In this document: positions 1 through 7,660 of the stretch, in pieces | Position numbering within the stretch: the stretch's first letter is position 1 | How the letters are laid out: the number at the start of each line of letters is the position of its first letter | NCBI RefSeq assembly: GCF_900105115.1 | Contig: NZ_FNRV01000001.1 | Location: forward strand, 6,203,501-6,267,500 | DNA length: 64,000 nt | From: Pseudomonas mohnii | GTDB lineage: Bacteria; Pseudomonadota; Gammaproteobacteria; Pseudomonadales; Pseudomonadaceae | Direction: 5' to 3' | The notes under the pieces: generated by a model | Seen by the model: the letters and a program-made list of their open reading frames with translations, nothing else | Told to the model about the DNA's origin: nothing | The model's database searches: none | Position numbers and translations under genes: made by a program

Positions 1-875
1 ACCGCCGGGATGTTGTAGGCGTTGGCCCAGTTCTTGGCGGTCATCTCCAGCCAGTAATCGAACTGCCCGGCCTTGAGCGCCTCCAGCGCGACGGTGTTGT
101 CGCGATAGTAATCGGTGGTCATCACGTCGAAATTGTAGAAGCCACGGTTGACCGGGAGATCCTTGCCCCAGTAATCCTTGACTCGCTCATAGCGCACCGA
201 ACGCCCGGCCTTCACTTCGCTGACCCGATAGGGGCCGCTGCCCAGGGGAATTTCCAGGTTGCCCTTGTTGAAATCGCGGGTGGCCCACCAATGCTTGGGC
301 AGTACCGGCAACTGGCCGAGGATCAGCGGCAGTTCTCGGTTGTTGCTGTGCTTGAACTTGAACAGCACCGTGAGCGGGTCCTCGGCGACCACTTCGTCAA
401 CGTCGCTGTAATAGCCACGGTACATCGGGGCGCCATCCTTGATCAGGGTCTGGAAGCTGAACACCACATCTTCGGCGCGTATCGGATGACCATCGTGGAA
501 TCGCGCTTCCGGACGCAGGTAGAAGCGCACCCAGGTGTTGTCCGGTGCTTTTTCGATTTTGCCGGCGACCAGGCCGTATTCGGTGAACGGTTCATCCAGG
601 CCCTGTTTGGCCAGCGTGTCGTAGATCAGCGTGATGTCTTCGGCGGCCACCCCTTTGCTGATGAACGGGTTGAGGCTGTCGAAGCCGCCAAACCCGGCCT
701 GGCGGAATTTTCCGCCCTTGGGGGCATCCGGGTTGACGTAATCGAAGTGTTTGAAATCGGCCGGGTATTTCGGCGGCTCGTTGTACAGGGTCAGGGCATG
801 CTGCGGGGCGGCACAGGCCAGCCCGGCGAACAACAGGGCGCTGGCCTGCAGGAGCAGGGCGCTTACAGGCTTCAT
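1..875 (-). CDS. ABC transporter family-5 substrate-binding protein (NppA/YejA-like), 3' end outside window
   Basis: Periplasmic solute-binding protein of the extracellular family 5 (peptide/dipeptide class); 291 residues are visible. It starts with a signal peptide (MKPVSALLLQASALLFAGLACA), followed by typical family motifs: NPDAPKGGKFR near residue 48, LRPEARFHDG, PLGSGPYRV and RVKDYWGKDLPVNRG. The ATG overlaps the stop of the upstream paralogue by four bases (ATGA), so the two are translationally coupled. The pair resembles the two binding proteins of the Npp peptidyl-nucleoside/oligopeptide importer of P. aeruginosa, and permease and ATPase genes are expected beyond the window edge. Family is certain; ligand is inference. 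Confidence 0.9.
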   Translation of the reverse strand, partial: MKPVSALLLQASALLFAGLACAAPQHALTLYNEPPKYPADFKHFDYVNPDAPKGGKFRQAGFGGFDSLNPFISKGVAAEDITLIYDTLAKQGLDEPFTEYGLVAGKIEKAPDNTWVRFYLRPEARFHDGHPIRAEDVVFSFQTLIKDGAPMYRGYYSDVDEVVAEDPLTVLFKFKHSNNRELPLILGQLPVLPKHWWATRDFNKGNLEIPLGSGPYRVSEVKAGRSVRYERVKDYWGKDLPVNRGFYNFDVMTTDYYRDNTVALEALKAGQFDYWLEMTAKNWANAYNIPA

Positions 876-2704
876 TGATCTTTCTCCGAAGATTTCAGCC
901 ACCACGCGCTCAGGCCCAGGGTGTAGGGCGGCGTGGTGACGAAAGCCAACCGGTTGCGGTAGGCCAGACGGTGATAATTGAGGTACCAGTTGGGAATGCT
1001 GTAGTGCTGCCAGAGCAGTACCCGATCCAGGGCCCTGCCGGCGGCCACTTGCTCATCGCGACTCTTCGCTGCGAGCAGTTGTTCGAGCAGGTGGTCGACC
1101 ACCGGGTTGGCGATGCCGGCGTAATTCTTGCTGCCCTTGACCCCGACCTGGCTGGAATGAAAGTACTGCCATTGCTCCAGGCCCGGGCTTAGGGTCTGGT
1201 TGAGCGTCATCAGGATCATGTCGAAATCGAACTGGTCGAGGCGCTGTTTGTACTGCGCACGATCGACCGTGCGCAGCCGGGCGTCGACGCCGATGCTGGC
1301 GAGGTTCTCGACGTAAGGCTGGAGGATGCGCTCCAGGTTCGGATTGACCAGCAGGATCTCCAGGCGCAAGGGTTGCCCGGCGGCGTTTTGCAGGCGCTGG
1401 CCGTTGAGCTTCCAGCCGGCTTCGGCGAGCAGCCCCAGGGCTTTGCGCAGGGTTTCCCGGGGGATGCCGGCGCCTTGGGTCTGCGGCAGGCTGAAGGGCT
1501 CGGTGAAGAGCTTCGCGGGCAACTGCTCGCGCCAGGGTTTGAGCATCAGCCATTCATGTCCGACCGGCAGGCCGGTGGCGGAGAACTCGCTGTTGGGGTA
1601 GTAACTCATGGCGCGCATGTAGGCGCCGCTGAACAGCGTGCGGTTGGTCCACTCGAAGTCGAACATCAGCCCCAGCGCTTCACGAACCTTCACGTCGGAG
1701 AACGTCGGCCGGCGGCTGTTCATGAACAGACCCTGGCTCTGGGTCGGGATCTGGTGCGGGATCTGCGCCTTGATCACGTCACCGCGGCGTATCGCCGGGA
1801 AGTTGTAGCCGGTGTCCCAGTTCTTCGCCTGGTGCTCGATGTAAATGTCGAACTCGCCGGCCTTGAACGCTTCGAACGCGACATCGCTGTCCCGGTAGAA
1901 CTCGACCTCCATGCGGTCGACATTGTATTTGCCGCGATTGACTGCCAGATCCTTGCCCCAGTAGTCCTTGACCCGCTCGAAAACGATCTGTCGTCCCGGC
2001 GTCACCGACGTGATGCGGTACGGTCCGCTGCCCAGTGGTGGTTCGAAGGTGGTGGCCTTGAAGTCCCGACCCTTCCAGTAGTGCTGCGGCAGTACCGGCA
2101 ACTCGCCCAGTCGCAAGATCAGCAGCGGATTGCCGGCGCGTTTGAAGACGAACCGTATGCGCCGTGGATTGAGAATGTCGACCCTCAACACTTCCTGGAG
2201 GCTGGTGCGGTAAAGCGGATGGCCTTCCTTGAGCAGTAAACGGTAGGAAAACGCGACGTCATGGGCGGTGATGGGGGTGCCGTCGTGGAAACGCGCCTCG
2301 GGGCGCAGGTTGAACACCACCCAGCTGCGGTCCTCGTTGTACTCCACCGACTGGGCAATCAGGCCGTAACTGGAGGCGGGTTCGTCGCCGGACGGTGCGT
2401 ACTGACCTGTGCCGACCATCAGCGGCTCATTGAGTTCGTTGATGCCGTATTGCAGGAAATTCGGCGTGGTCACCGGGCTGGTGCCCTTGAAGGTGTAAGG
2501 GTTGAGCGTATCGAAGGTGCCAAACGCCATCACCCGCAACGTACCGCCCTTGGGCGCTTGCGGGTTGACCCAGTCGAAGTGGGTAAATCTGGCCGGGTAC
2601 TTGAGCGAGCCGAACTGCGCATAACCATGGCTTTCGCTGATCGTCGCGCTTGCGGTGGAGCTCAAGGCCAGGCAGATCAGGAGCGAGAGGAGGGGATGCT
2701 TCAA
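872..2704 (-). CDS. ABC transporter family-5 substrate-binding protein (NppA/YejA-like)
   Basis: Second family-5 periplasmic binding protein, about 610 residues, a clear paralogue of the next gene (shared PQAPKGGTLRVM, LRPEARFHDGTPI, PPLGSGPYRIT, FERVKDYWGKDL). I place the start at a TTG because it begins a good signal peptide (LKHPLLSLLICLALSSTASA) directly before the mature ATISESHGYAQFG. The open frame continues further upstream, but that part reads through a REP palindrome and looks non-coding. It is the first gene of the pair. Two binding proteins for one transporter suggest either broadened ligand range or a heteromeric delivery system; that is inference. Confidence 0.88.
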   Translation of the reverse strand: MKHPLLSLLICLALSSTASATISESHGYAQFGSLKYPARFTHFDWVNPQAPKGGTLRVMAFGTFDTLNPYTFKGTSPVTTPNFLQYGINELNEPLMVGTGQYAPSGDEPASSYGLIAQSVEYNEDRSWVVFNLRPEARFHDGTPITAHDVAFSYRLLLKEGHPLYRTSLQEVLRVDILNPRRIRFVFKRAGNPLLILRLGELPVLPQHYWKGRDFKATTFEPPLGSGPYRITSVTPGRQIVFERVKDYWGKDLAVNRGKYNVDRMEVEFYRDSDVAFEAFKAGEFDIYIEHQAKNWDTGYNFPAIRRGDVIKAQIPHQIPTQSQGLFMNSRRPTFSDVKVREALGLMFDFEWTNRTLFSGAYMRAMSYYPNSEFSATGLPVGHEWLMLKPWREQLPAKLFTEPFSLPQTQGAGIPRETLRKALGLLAEAGWKLNGQRLQNAAGQPLRLEILLVNPNLERILQPYVENLASIGVDARLRTVDRAQYKQRLDQFDFDMILMTLNQTLSPGLEQWQYFHSSQVGVKGSKNYAGIANPVVDHLLEQLLAAKSRDEQVAAGRALDRVLLWQHYSIPNWYLNYHRLAYRNRLAFVTTPPYTLGLSAWWLKSSEKDQ

Positions 2705-2803
2705 ATAGGGAATCCGATCCGGGCGGCTTGGGCTTTGTGGATCGTACAGTAACAGCTTGTATGGACAGGAAAAAGACAGGGGTTTAAAGCAGATCTGTTC
2801 CGT

Positions 2804-2905
2804 TGCAGGAGCCGGCTTGCTCGCGATGGTTCGGGAGATTACGCGTAAAACGGGAAGCGCGGCGGCGCTCTCTGGTTTTACGCGAGCGGGCTCGCTCCTG
2901 CGGGG
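2804..2905. repeat. REP doublet (BIME)
   Basis: Two inverted REP units, GCAGGAGCCGGCTTGCTCGC and the mirrored GCGAGCGGGCTCGCTCCTGC, flank a spacer that also contains an ACGCGTAAAAC / GTTTTACGCG inverted repeat. It lies between mltD and the first binding-protein gene. Confidence 0.8.
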
Positions 2906-2921
2906 TAAAAAATTCGCGGGC

Positions 2922-2952
2922 AAAAAAAGCCCCTGAATTCAGGGGCTCGTTT
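2922..2952 (-). terminator. Rho-independent terminator of mltD
   Basis: A perfect 20-base palindrome (AGCCCCTGAATTCAGGGGCT) lies directly after the mltD stop and is followed on the minus strand by a run of T. Plus-strand A and T runs on both sides mean it could work in both directions. Confidence 0.85.
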
Positions 2953-4401
2953 TTAATGCGGATTGGCAACGGTCAGCATCTGACCCGGTTTCAACGCCTG
3001 GCCGACGCGCGGGTTCCAGCGCTTGAGGTGTTGCATTTCAACATTGAAGCGCTTGGCCACCATGTACAGCGAGTCGCCTTGCTGAACCTTGTATTGGGAT
3101 TGTGGCTTCCTGGTCTCGCCCTTGGTCTTGGCATTGGCCGCGACCACGGTGTTGATGCGTCCGGAACCGCGTTTGCTGGTGTCCTGAAGAACCAGGGTCT
3201 GGCCCGGTTTGAGGTTCTTGCCACTCAGCTTGTTCCAGCGCTGCAGGTCCTTGGTGTCGACGTTGTTGGCCTTGGCGATGGAGCCCAGGTTATCGCCACG
3301 CTTGACCCGGTAGTTGCGTTTGGCACTCGCCACCTGGATGTCATCAGCACCCTCGAAAACCGGTTTGCGCGATTTCTTGCTGATCAACTCTTCAGGACGC
3401 ATGGTCTGCAGGCTGGTGGTCAGCAGCTGCGCCTTGGAGGTCGGCACCAACAGATGCTGGGGGCCGTCGAGGGTGGTGCGCTGCTTGAACGCCGGATTGA
3501 GCTGGAAGAGTTCGTCTTCGTCGATGTTGGCGACTTCGGCGACCTTGGACAGGTCCATGCGCTGGTTGATTTCGACGACTTTGAAATAGGGTTCGTTGGC
3601 GATCGGGTTAAGGTTCACGCCGTAGGCCTCTGGCGCCAGCACCACTTGCGAGAGGGCCAGCAGTTTCGGCACATACGCCTGGGTCTCGGCAGGCAGTGGC
3701 AGGTTCCAGTAGTCGGTAGGCAGGCCGAGTCTTTCATTGCGCTCGATGGCCCGGCTGACCGTGCCTTCGCCTGCGTTGTACGCGGCAAGGGCCAGCAGCC
3801 AGTCACCGTTGAACATGTCGTGCAGGCGAGTCAGGTAATCCATCGCGGCGGTGGTCGAGGCGGTGATGTCGCGACGGCCATCATAAAAGCGGGTTTGACG
3901 CAGGTTGTAGTAACGCCCGGTGGAAGGGATGAATTGCCAAAGGCCCACCGCGTCGGACCGGGAGTAGGCCATCGGGTTGTAGGCGCTTTCGATCACCGGC
4001 AACAGCGCCAGCTCCAGCGGCATGTTGCGCTCTTCAAGACGTTCGATGATGTAGTGAATGTAGAGGCTGCCGCGTTCGCCGGCATTTTCGAGAAAAGACG
4101 GGTTGCTGGCGAACCACAGGCGTTGCTGCTCGATGCGCGGGTTGACGCCCAGGCCATCCTGCAACTGGAAGCCCTGGCGCATGCGCTCCCAGACGTCCTG
4201 CGGAATCTGCGGGCTCGGCTTTTCGCTGAGCCAGACGGGCTTCTGCTTGGCGCGCGCGGCAATATTCGGAGTGTGTGCCGCATCGGTTTGCGGCACATGG
4301 CTGGAACAGCCGGCCAAGGTCGCTGACACAGCCACCGCGATGGCTTGAGCCAGGCGGGTCAATGCGTCCGAATTGATGGCTTTGCGAATAGATGACGACA
4401 T
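2953..4401 (-). CDS. mltD: Membrane-bound lytic murein transglycosylase D
   Basis: Lipoprotein that cleaves peptidoglycan glycan strands to 1,6-anhydro products at the outer membrane. Of 482 residues, 1-32 form a lipoprotein signal with lipobox LAGC (Cys32). The SLT domain spans roughly 105-260, with the catalytic Glu138 in VIESAYNPMAYSRSDAVG followed by GLWQFIPSTGR and ALAAYNAGEG. Two LysM domains follow, at about 364-405 (YRVKRGDNLGSIA) and 437-478 (YKVQQGDSLYMVA). An in-frame ATG eight codons upstream is possible, but the start given leaves the usual short n-region. Own terminator downstream; gloB lies upstream in the same direction. Confidence 0.95.
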   Translation of the reverse strand: MSSSIRKAINSDALTRLAQAIAVAVSATLAGCSSHVPQTDAAHTPNIAARAKQKPVWLSEKPSPQIPQDVWERMRQGFQLQDGLGVNPRIEQQRLWFASNPSFLENAGERGSLYIHYIIERLEERNMPLELALLPVIESAYNPMAYSRSDAVGLWQFIPSTGRYYNLRQTRFYDGRRDITASTTAAMDYLTRLHDMFNGDWLLALAAYNAGEGTVSRAIERNERLGLPTDYWNLPLPAETQAYVPKLLALSQVVLAPEAYGVNLNPIANEPYFKVVEINQRMDLSKVAEVANIDEDELFQLNPAFKQRTTLDGPQHLLVPTSKAQLLTTSLQTMRPEELISKKSRKPVFEGADDIQVASAKRNYRVKRGDNLGSIAKANNVDTKDLQRWNKLSGKNLKPGQTLVLQDTSKRGSGRINTVVAANAKTKGETRKPQSQYKVQQGDSLYMVAKRFNVEMQHLKRWNPRVGQALKPGQMLTVANPH

Positions 4402-4500
4402 TGGCTGGAAGTAAGTTCCGGGCAAAAATGTCGGGGGATTCTAGAAAGCGCACCTCCAACGGTCAACCACTCATGGTTTTTGCACCATCGTACAGGCGGC

Positions 4501-5268
4501 TCAGAACGTGTCTTTCCAACTTCTTAGCGCAGCAAAAACCATATCGGGCGCAGAGTTATCGGTGCCGGTCCGTTCGTCCACTTTTTCTTTAACGGATGTT
4601 ACGGCGGTACGCAAAAACGGGTTTGTACGTTTTTCCAGGGCCACCGTGGAAGGCAGTGTGATGACGCCGGCTTCCCGTTGGCGGGTAACGGTGGCGAGGC
4701 GTTCCAGCGTATCGGGGTTGCCGGGCTCGACCGCCGCGGCGAAACGCAGGTTGCTCAGCGTATATTCGTGAGTGCAGTACACCAGCGTATTTTCGGGAAG
4801 GGCCGCGAGGCGCGACAGCGAGGTGTACATTTGCAGGGGCGTCCCCTCGAACAGGCGTCCGCAACCGGCCGCAAACAGGGTATCTCCGCAAAACAGCAGG
4901 CCGCGATGATAATAGGCAATGTGCCCCAGGGTATGGCCGGGCACGGCGATGACGTCGAAGTCATGGCCCAGTACATTGATGCGGTCGTTGTCCTTGAGGG
5001 CCACGTCCCGCGCCGGAATGTTTTCACTGGCCGGGCCGTAGACTGTGGCGTCCGTCGTTTTTTTCAGCTGTTCGACGCCGCCGACATGGTCATGATGGTG
5101 ATGAGTGATCAGAATATCGCTCAACACCCATTGCGGATTGGCTGCAAGCCAGGCCTGCACGGGGGCGGCATCGCCGGGGTCGACCACCGCGCAGCGCCGG
5201 GTGTCGGGATCTTGTAACAACCAGATGTAGTTGTCGGTAAAGGCGGGCAGGGCAGTGATCTGTATCAT
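4501..5268 (-). CDS. gloB: Hydroxyacylglutathione hydrolase (glyoxalase II)
   Basis: Hydrolyses S-lactoylglutathione to D-lactate and glutathione, the second step of methylglyoxal detoxification in the cytoplasm. The 255-residue length is standard. The metallo-beta-lactamase motif [10 protein letters not shown] gives the metal ligands His56, His58, Asp60 and His61; [24 protein letters not shown] and [10 protein letters not shown] supply the remaining ligands and substrate loop. The ATG is chosen at [14 protein letters not shown], the conserved N-terminus; the open frame upstream overlaps the divergent methyltransferase promoter. The 65-base gap to that gene must hold both promoters. Confidence 0.95.
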   Translation of the reverse strand: MIQITALPAFTDNYIWLLQDPDTRRCAVVDPGDAAPVQAWLAANPQWVLSDILITHHHHDHVGGVEQLKKTTDATVYGPASENIPARDVALKDNDRINVLGHDFDVIAVPGHTLGHIAYYHRGLLFCGDTLFAAGCGRLFEGTPLQMYTSLSRLAALPENTLVYCTHEYTLSNLRFAAAVEPGNPDTLERLATVTRQREAGVITLPSTVALEKRTNPFLRTAVTSVKEKVDERTGTDNSAPDMVFAALRSWKDTF

Positions 5269-5333
5269 CGTCGGATTCGCCAATTGGAAAGCAATGGCGC
5301 ATCTTAGAACTTCCTGGCGCGTTGGAGAATGCA

Positions 5334-6092
5334 ATGACGGATAAAGCGTTCGCTCAGGCTGATCCTGACTGGCTGGCGTTGATCAGCGCGGCCCGTGACT
5401 GGCTGTCCGGCCCCATCGGGCAGTTTTTGCTGGATGAAGAACGGCGCATGCTCGAAGAAGAGCTGGGTCGCTTTTTCGGCGGTTATCTGGTGCATTACGG
5501 CCCATCCGCCCAGACACCACCGTCGGCACCGCAGGTGCAGCGCAATGTCCGTCTGGGCGCGCCGTTGCCAGGGGTTGAGATTGTCTGCGAAGAGCAAGCG
5601 TGGCCGTTGAGCGAACATGCCGCCGACGTGGTGGTCATGCAGCATGGCCTGGACTTTTGCCTGTCGCCCCACGGACTGCTGCGCGAAGCGGCGAGCAGCG
5701 TGCGGCCTGGCGGGCACCTGTTGATCATCGGGATCAATCCCTGGAGCAGTTGGGGACTGCGTCATGTGTTCGCTCATGATGCGTTGCGCAAGGCCCGCTG
5801 CATTTCCCCGTCTCGGGTCGCCGACTGGCTGAATCTGCTGGGCTTCGCGCTGGAGAAACGCCGCTTCGGGTGCTATCGTCCGCCGCTCGCGTCACCCGCC
5901 TGGCAGACCCGTCTGGCCGGCTGGGAGCGCATGGCCGGTCGCTGGCAGTTGTCTGGCGGTGGCTTCTATTTATTGGTGGCGCGCAAGATAGTGGTCGGCC
6001 TGCGACCCTTGCGTCAGGAGCGCCGCGAACCGATGGGCAAGTTGATTCCATTGCCCATGGCCAAGGTCAACCGTCGTCATATCGAACCGTAA
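5334..6092 (+). CDS. Class I SAM-dependent methyltransferase (type-11-like)
   Basis: About 252 residues. The middle resembles the post-motif-I half of a Methyltransf_11 domain: a strand [12 protein letters not shown] near residue 100, helix [15 protein letters not shown], and [15 protein letters not shown]. The glycine-rich motif I seen in most members is poorly kept ([14 protein letters not shown] region), so SAM binding is inferred. GGAG at 5324-5327 fixes the start at MTDKAF; an in-frame TTG just upstream would overlap it. It sits between gloB and rnhA, as I recall in P. aeruginosa. Substrate unknown. Confidence 0.8.
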   Translation: MTDKAFAQADPDWLALISAARDWLSGPIGQFLLDEERRMLEEELGRFFGGYLVHYGPSAQTPPSAPQVQRNVRLGAPLPGVEIVCEEQAWPLSEHAADVVVMQHGLDFCLSPHGLLREAASSVRPGGHLLIIGINPWSSWGLRHVFAHDALRKARCISPSRVADWLNLLGFALEKRRFGCYRPPLASPAWQTRLAGWERMAGRWQLSGGGFYLLVARKIVVGLRPLRQERREPMGKLIPLPMAKVNRRHIEP

Positions 6093-6184
6093 TTCACCTT
6101 GTATTTCCTGGCCGGGGTTGCCCCCGGTCTCGGGCGTTGTCGATCAACGATCGGCGAGCCACCGCATTTTCTGGATAGATTGGC

Positions 6185-6637
6185 ATGAGCGATAGCGTAG
6201 AACTCTTCACTGACGGCGCCTGTAAAGGCAACCCTGGCCCTGGCGGCTGGGGCGCATTACTGGTGTGCAAGGGTGTTGAAAAGGAACTCTGGGGCGGCGA
6301 AACCAACACCACCAACAACCGCATGGAGCTGATGGGCGCGATCCGTGGCCTCGAAGAGCTCAAGCGTCCTTGTGATGTGCTGCTGGTGACCGACTCGCAG
6401 TACGTGATGAAGGGCATCAACGAGTGGATGGCCAACTGGAAAAAACGCGGCTGGAAAACCGCGGCGAAAGAACCGGTCAAGAACGCTGATCTATGGAAAA
6501 TGCTCGACGAGCAGGTCAACCGTCACAACGTCACCTGGAAATGGGTCCGCGGGCACATCGGCCACCATGGCAATGAGCGGGCCGACCAACTGGCCAACCG
6601 TGGCGTGGATGAAGTGCGCGGGTTCAAGCAGGCCTGA
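6185..6637 (+). CDS. rnhA: Ribonuclease HI
   Basis: Degrades the RNA strand of RNA-DNA hybrids, removing R-loops and primers. The 150-residue protein keeps all catalytic residues at E. coli positions: Asp10 ([16 protein letters not shown]), Glu48 (NNRMELMGA), Asp70 (VTDSQYV) and Asp134 (NERADQLA), plus His124. It lies upstream of dnaQ on the same strand, separated by a weak REP unit. In many gammaproteobacteria the two genes are neighbours. Confidence 0.97.
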   Translation: MSDSVELFTDGACKGNPGPGGWGALLVCKGVEKELWGGETNTTNNRMELMGAIRGLEELKRPCDVLLVTDSQYVMKGINEWMANWKKRGWKTAAKEPVKNADLWKMLDEQVNRHNVTWKWVRGHIGHHGNERADQLANRGVDEVRGFKQA

Positions 6638-6657
6638 TCCATCGAGTCTTCGCCAAT

Positions 6658-6714
6658 TGCGAGCAGGCACGCTCCCGCAGGAAGTCTTGGGGGGAGAGAG
6701 CCTGCTCGCGATGC
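6658..6714. repeat. Degenerate REP pair
   Basis: GCGAGCAGGCACGCTCCCGC is followed after a G-rich spacer by GAGAGCCTGCTCGCGATG. It matches the GAGCCTGCTCGCGATGG REP type found elsewhere in the window, but orientation and arms are imperfect. It separates rnhA from the dnaQ promoter. Confidence 0.5.
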
Positions 6715-6784
6715 TTTTCCGGGTTCGCGAGCGTGTTACCATCGCCGTTTTTGCACGATTGACCGATTGAGAGCTGAGCATTAG

Positions 6785-7543
6785 ATGGCCACCAGATCCG
6801 TTGTACTCGATACCGAAACCACCGGCATGCCGGTGACCGACGGCCACCGGATTATCGAAATCGGTTGTGTCGAGTTGATCGGTCGTCGCCTGACCGGTCG
6901 GCATTTCCACGTCTACCTGCAACCGGATCGCGAAAGTGATGAAGGCGCCATCGGCGTCCACGGCATCACCAACGAGTTTCTGGTGGGCAAGCCGCGTTTC
7001 GCCGAAGTGGCCGAAGAATTCTTCGAATTCATCAAGGGCGCGCAGCTGATCATCCATAACGCGGCGTTCGACGTTGGCTTCATCAACAACGAATTCGCCC
7101 TGATGGGCCAGCACGACCGTGCGGACATCACGCAGCACTGCTCGATCCTCGACACCCTGCTCATGGCTCGGGAGCGTCACCCGGGGCAGCGCAACAGCCT
7201 CGATGCCTTGTGCAAACGCTACGGCGTCGACAACTCCGGCCGTGAACTGCACGGCGCCTTGCTCGACTCCGAGATTCTCGCCGACGTTTACCTGACCATG
7301 ACCGGCGGCCAGACCAGCCTGTCGCTGGCCGGCAATGCGTCCGATGGCAATGGCTCCGGCGAAGGCGCGGACAACTCCGCCACTGAAATCCGCCGTCTGC
7401 CCGCCGATCGCCAGCCGACACGTATCATTCGCGCCAGCGAAGACGATATGGCCCGGCACGTGGCACGCATGGAAGCCATTGCCAAGTCGGCAGGTGCGCC
7501 GGCGCTGTGGGTGCAGTTGGCCGAGGCTGAAGCTCAGGCCTAG
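6785..7543 (+). CDS. dnaQ: DNA polymerase III epsilon subunit (3'-5' proofreading exonuclease)
   Basis: Proofreading subunit of the replicative polymerase core. Of 252 residues, ExoI is LDTETTG (Asp9, Glu11), ExoII is HNAAFDVGF (Asp96) and ExoIII is HGALLDSEILA (His156, Asp161). A QTSLSL hexapeptide at 176-181 fits the beta-clamp-binding consensus. A Gly/Ser/Asn-rich linker (about 182-205) leads to the C-terminal segment expected to contact the alpha subunit. It has its own upstream region after rnhA. Confidence 0.97.
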   Translation: MATRSVVLDTETTGMPVTDGHRIIEIGCVELIGRRLTGRHFHVYLQPDRESDEGAIGVHGITNEFLVGKPRFAEVAEEFFEFIKGAQLIIHNAAFDVGFINNEFALMGQHDRADITQHCSILDTLLMARERHPGQRNSLDALCKRYGVDNSGRELHGALLDSEILADVYLTMTGGQTSLSLAGNASDGNGSGEGADNSATEIRRLPADRQPTRIIRASEDDMARHVARMEAIAKSAGAPALWVQLAEAEAQA

Positions 7544-7607
7544 GTCGTTTCTTTATGCCGGTGACCCGTTTTGGGGCGTCGCGCTCGCTACATCCGTTGC
7601 AACCCTC

Positions 7608-7620
7608 TAACCTGAGGTTA
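7608..7620. promoter_or_regulatory. Perfect 13-base palindrome upstream of ldcA
   Basis: TAACCTGAGGTTA is a perfect palindrome centred about 47 bases before the ldcA start. It may be a transcription-factor site. A chance palindrome of this length is not excluded, and no regulator is assigned. Confidence 0.3.
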
Positions 7621-7660
7621 TTGGCAGGCTCTGGTCTGCCGCCTCAGGACATTGAGTCCC

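Noticed and set aside
2803..4326. A 507-codon plus-strand frame over mltD
   Set aside because: Runs through a REP doublet and a terminator and mirrors mltD, which has clear SLT and LysM motifs.
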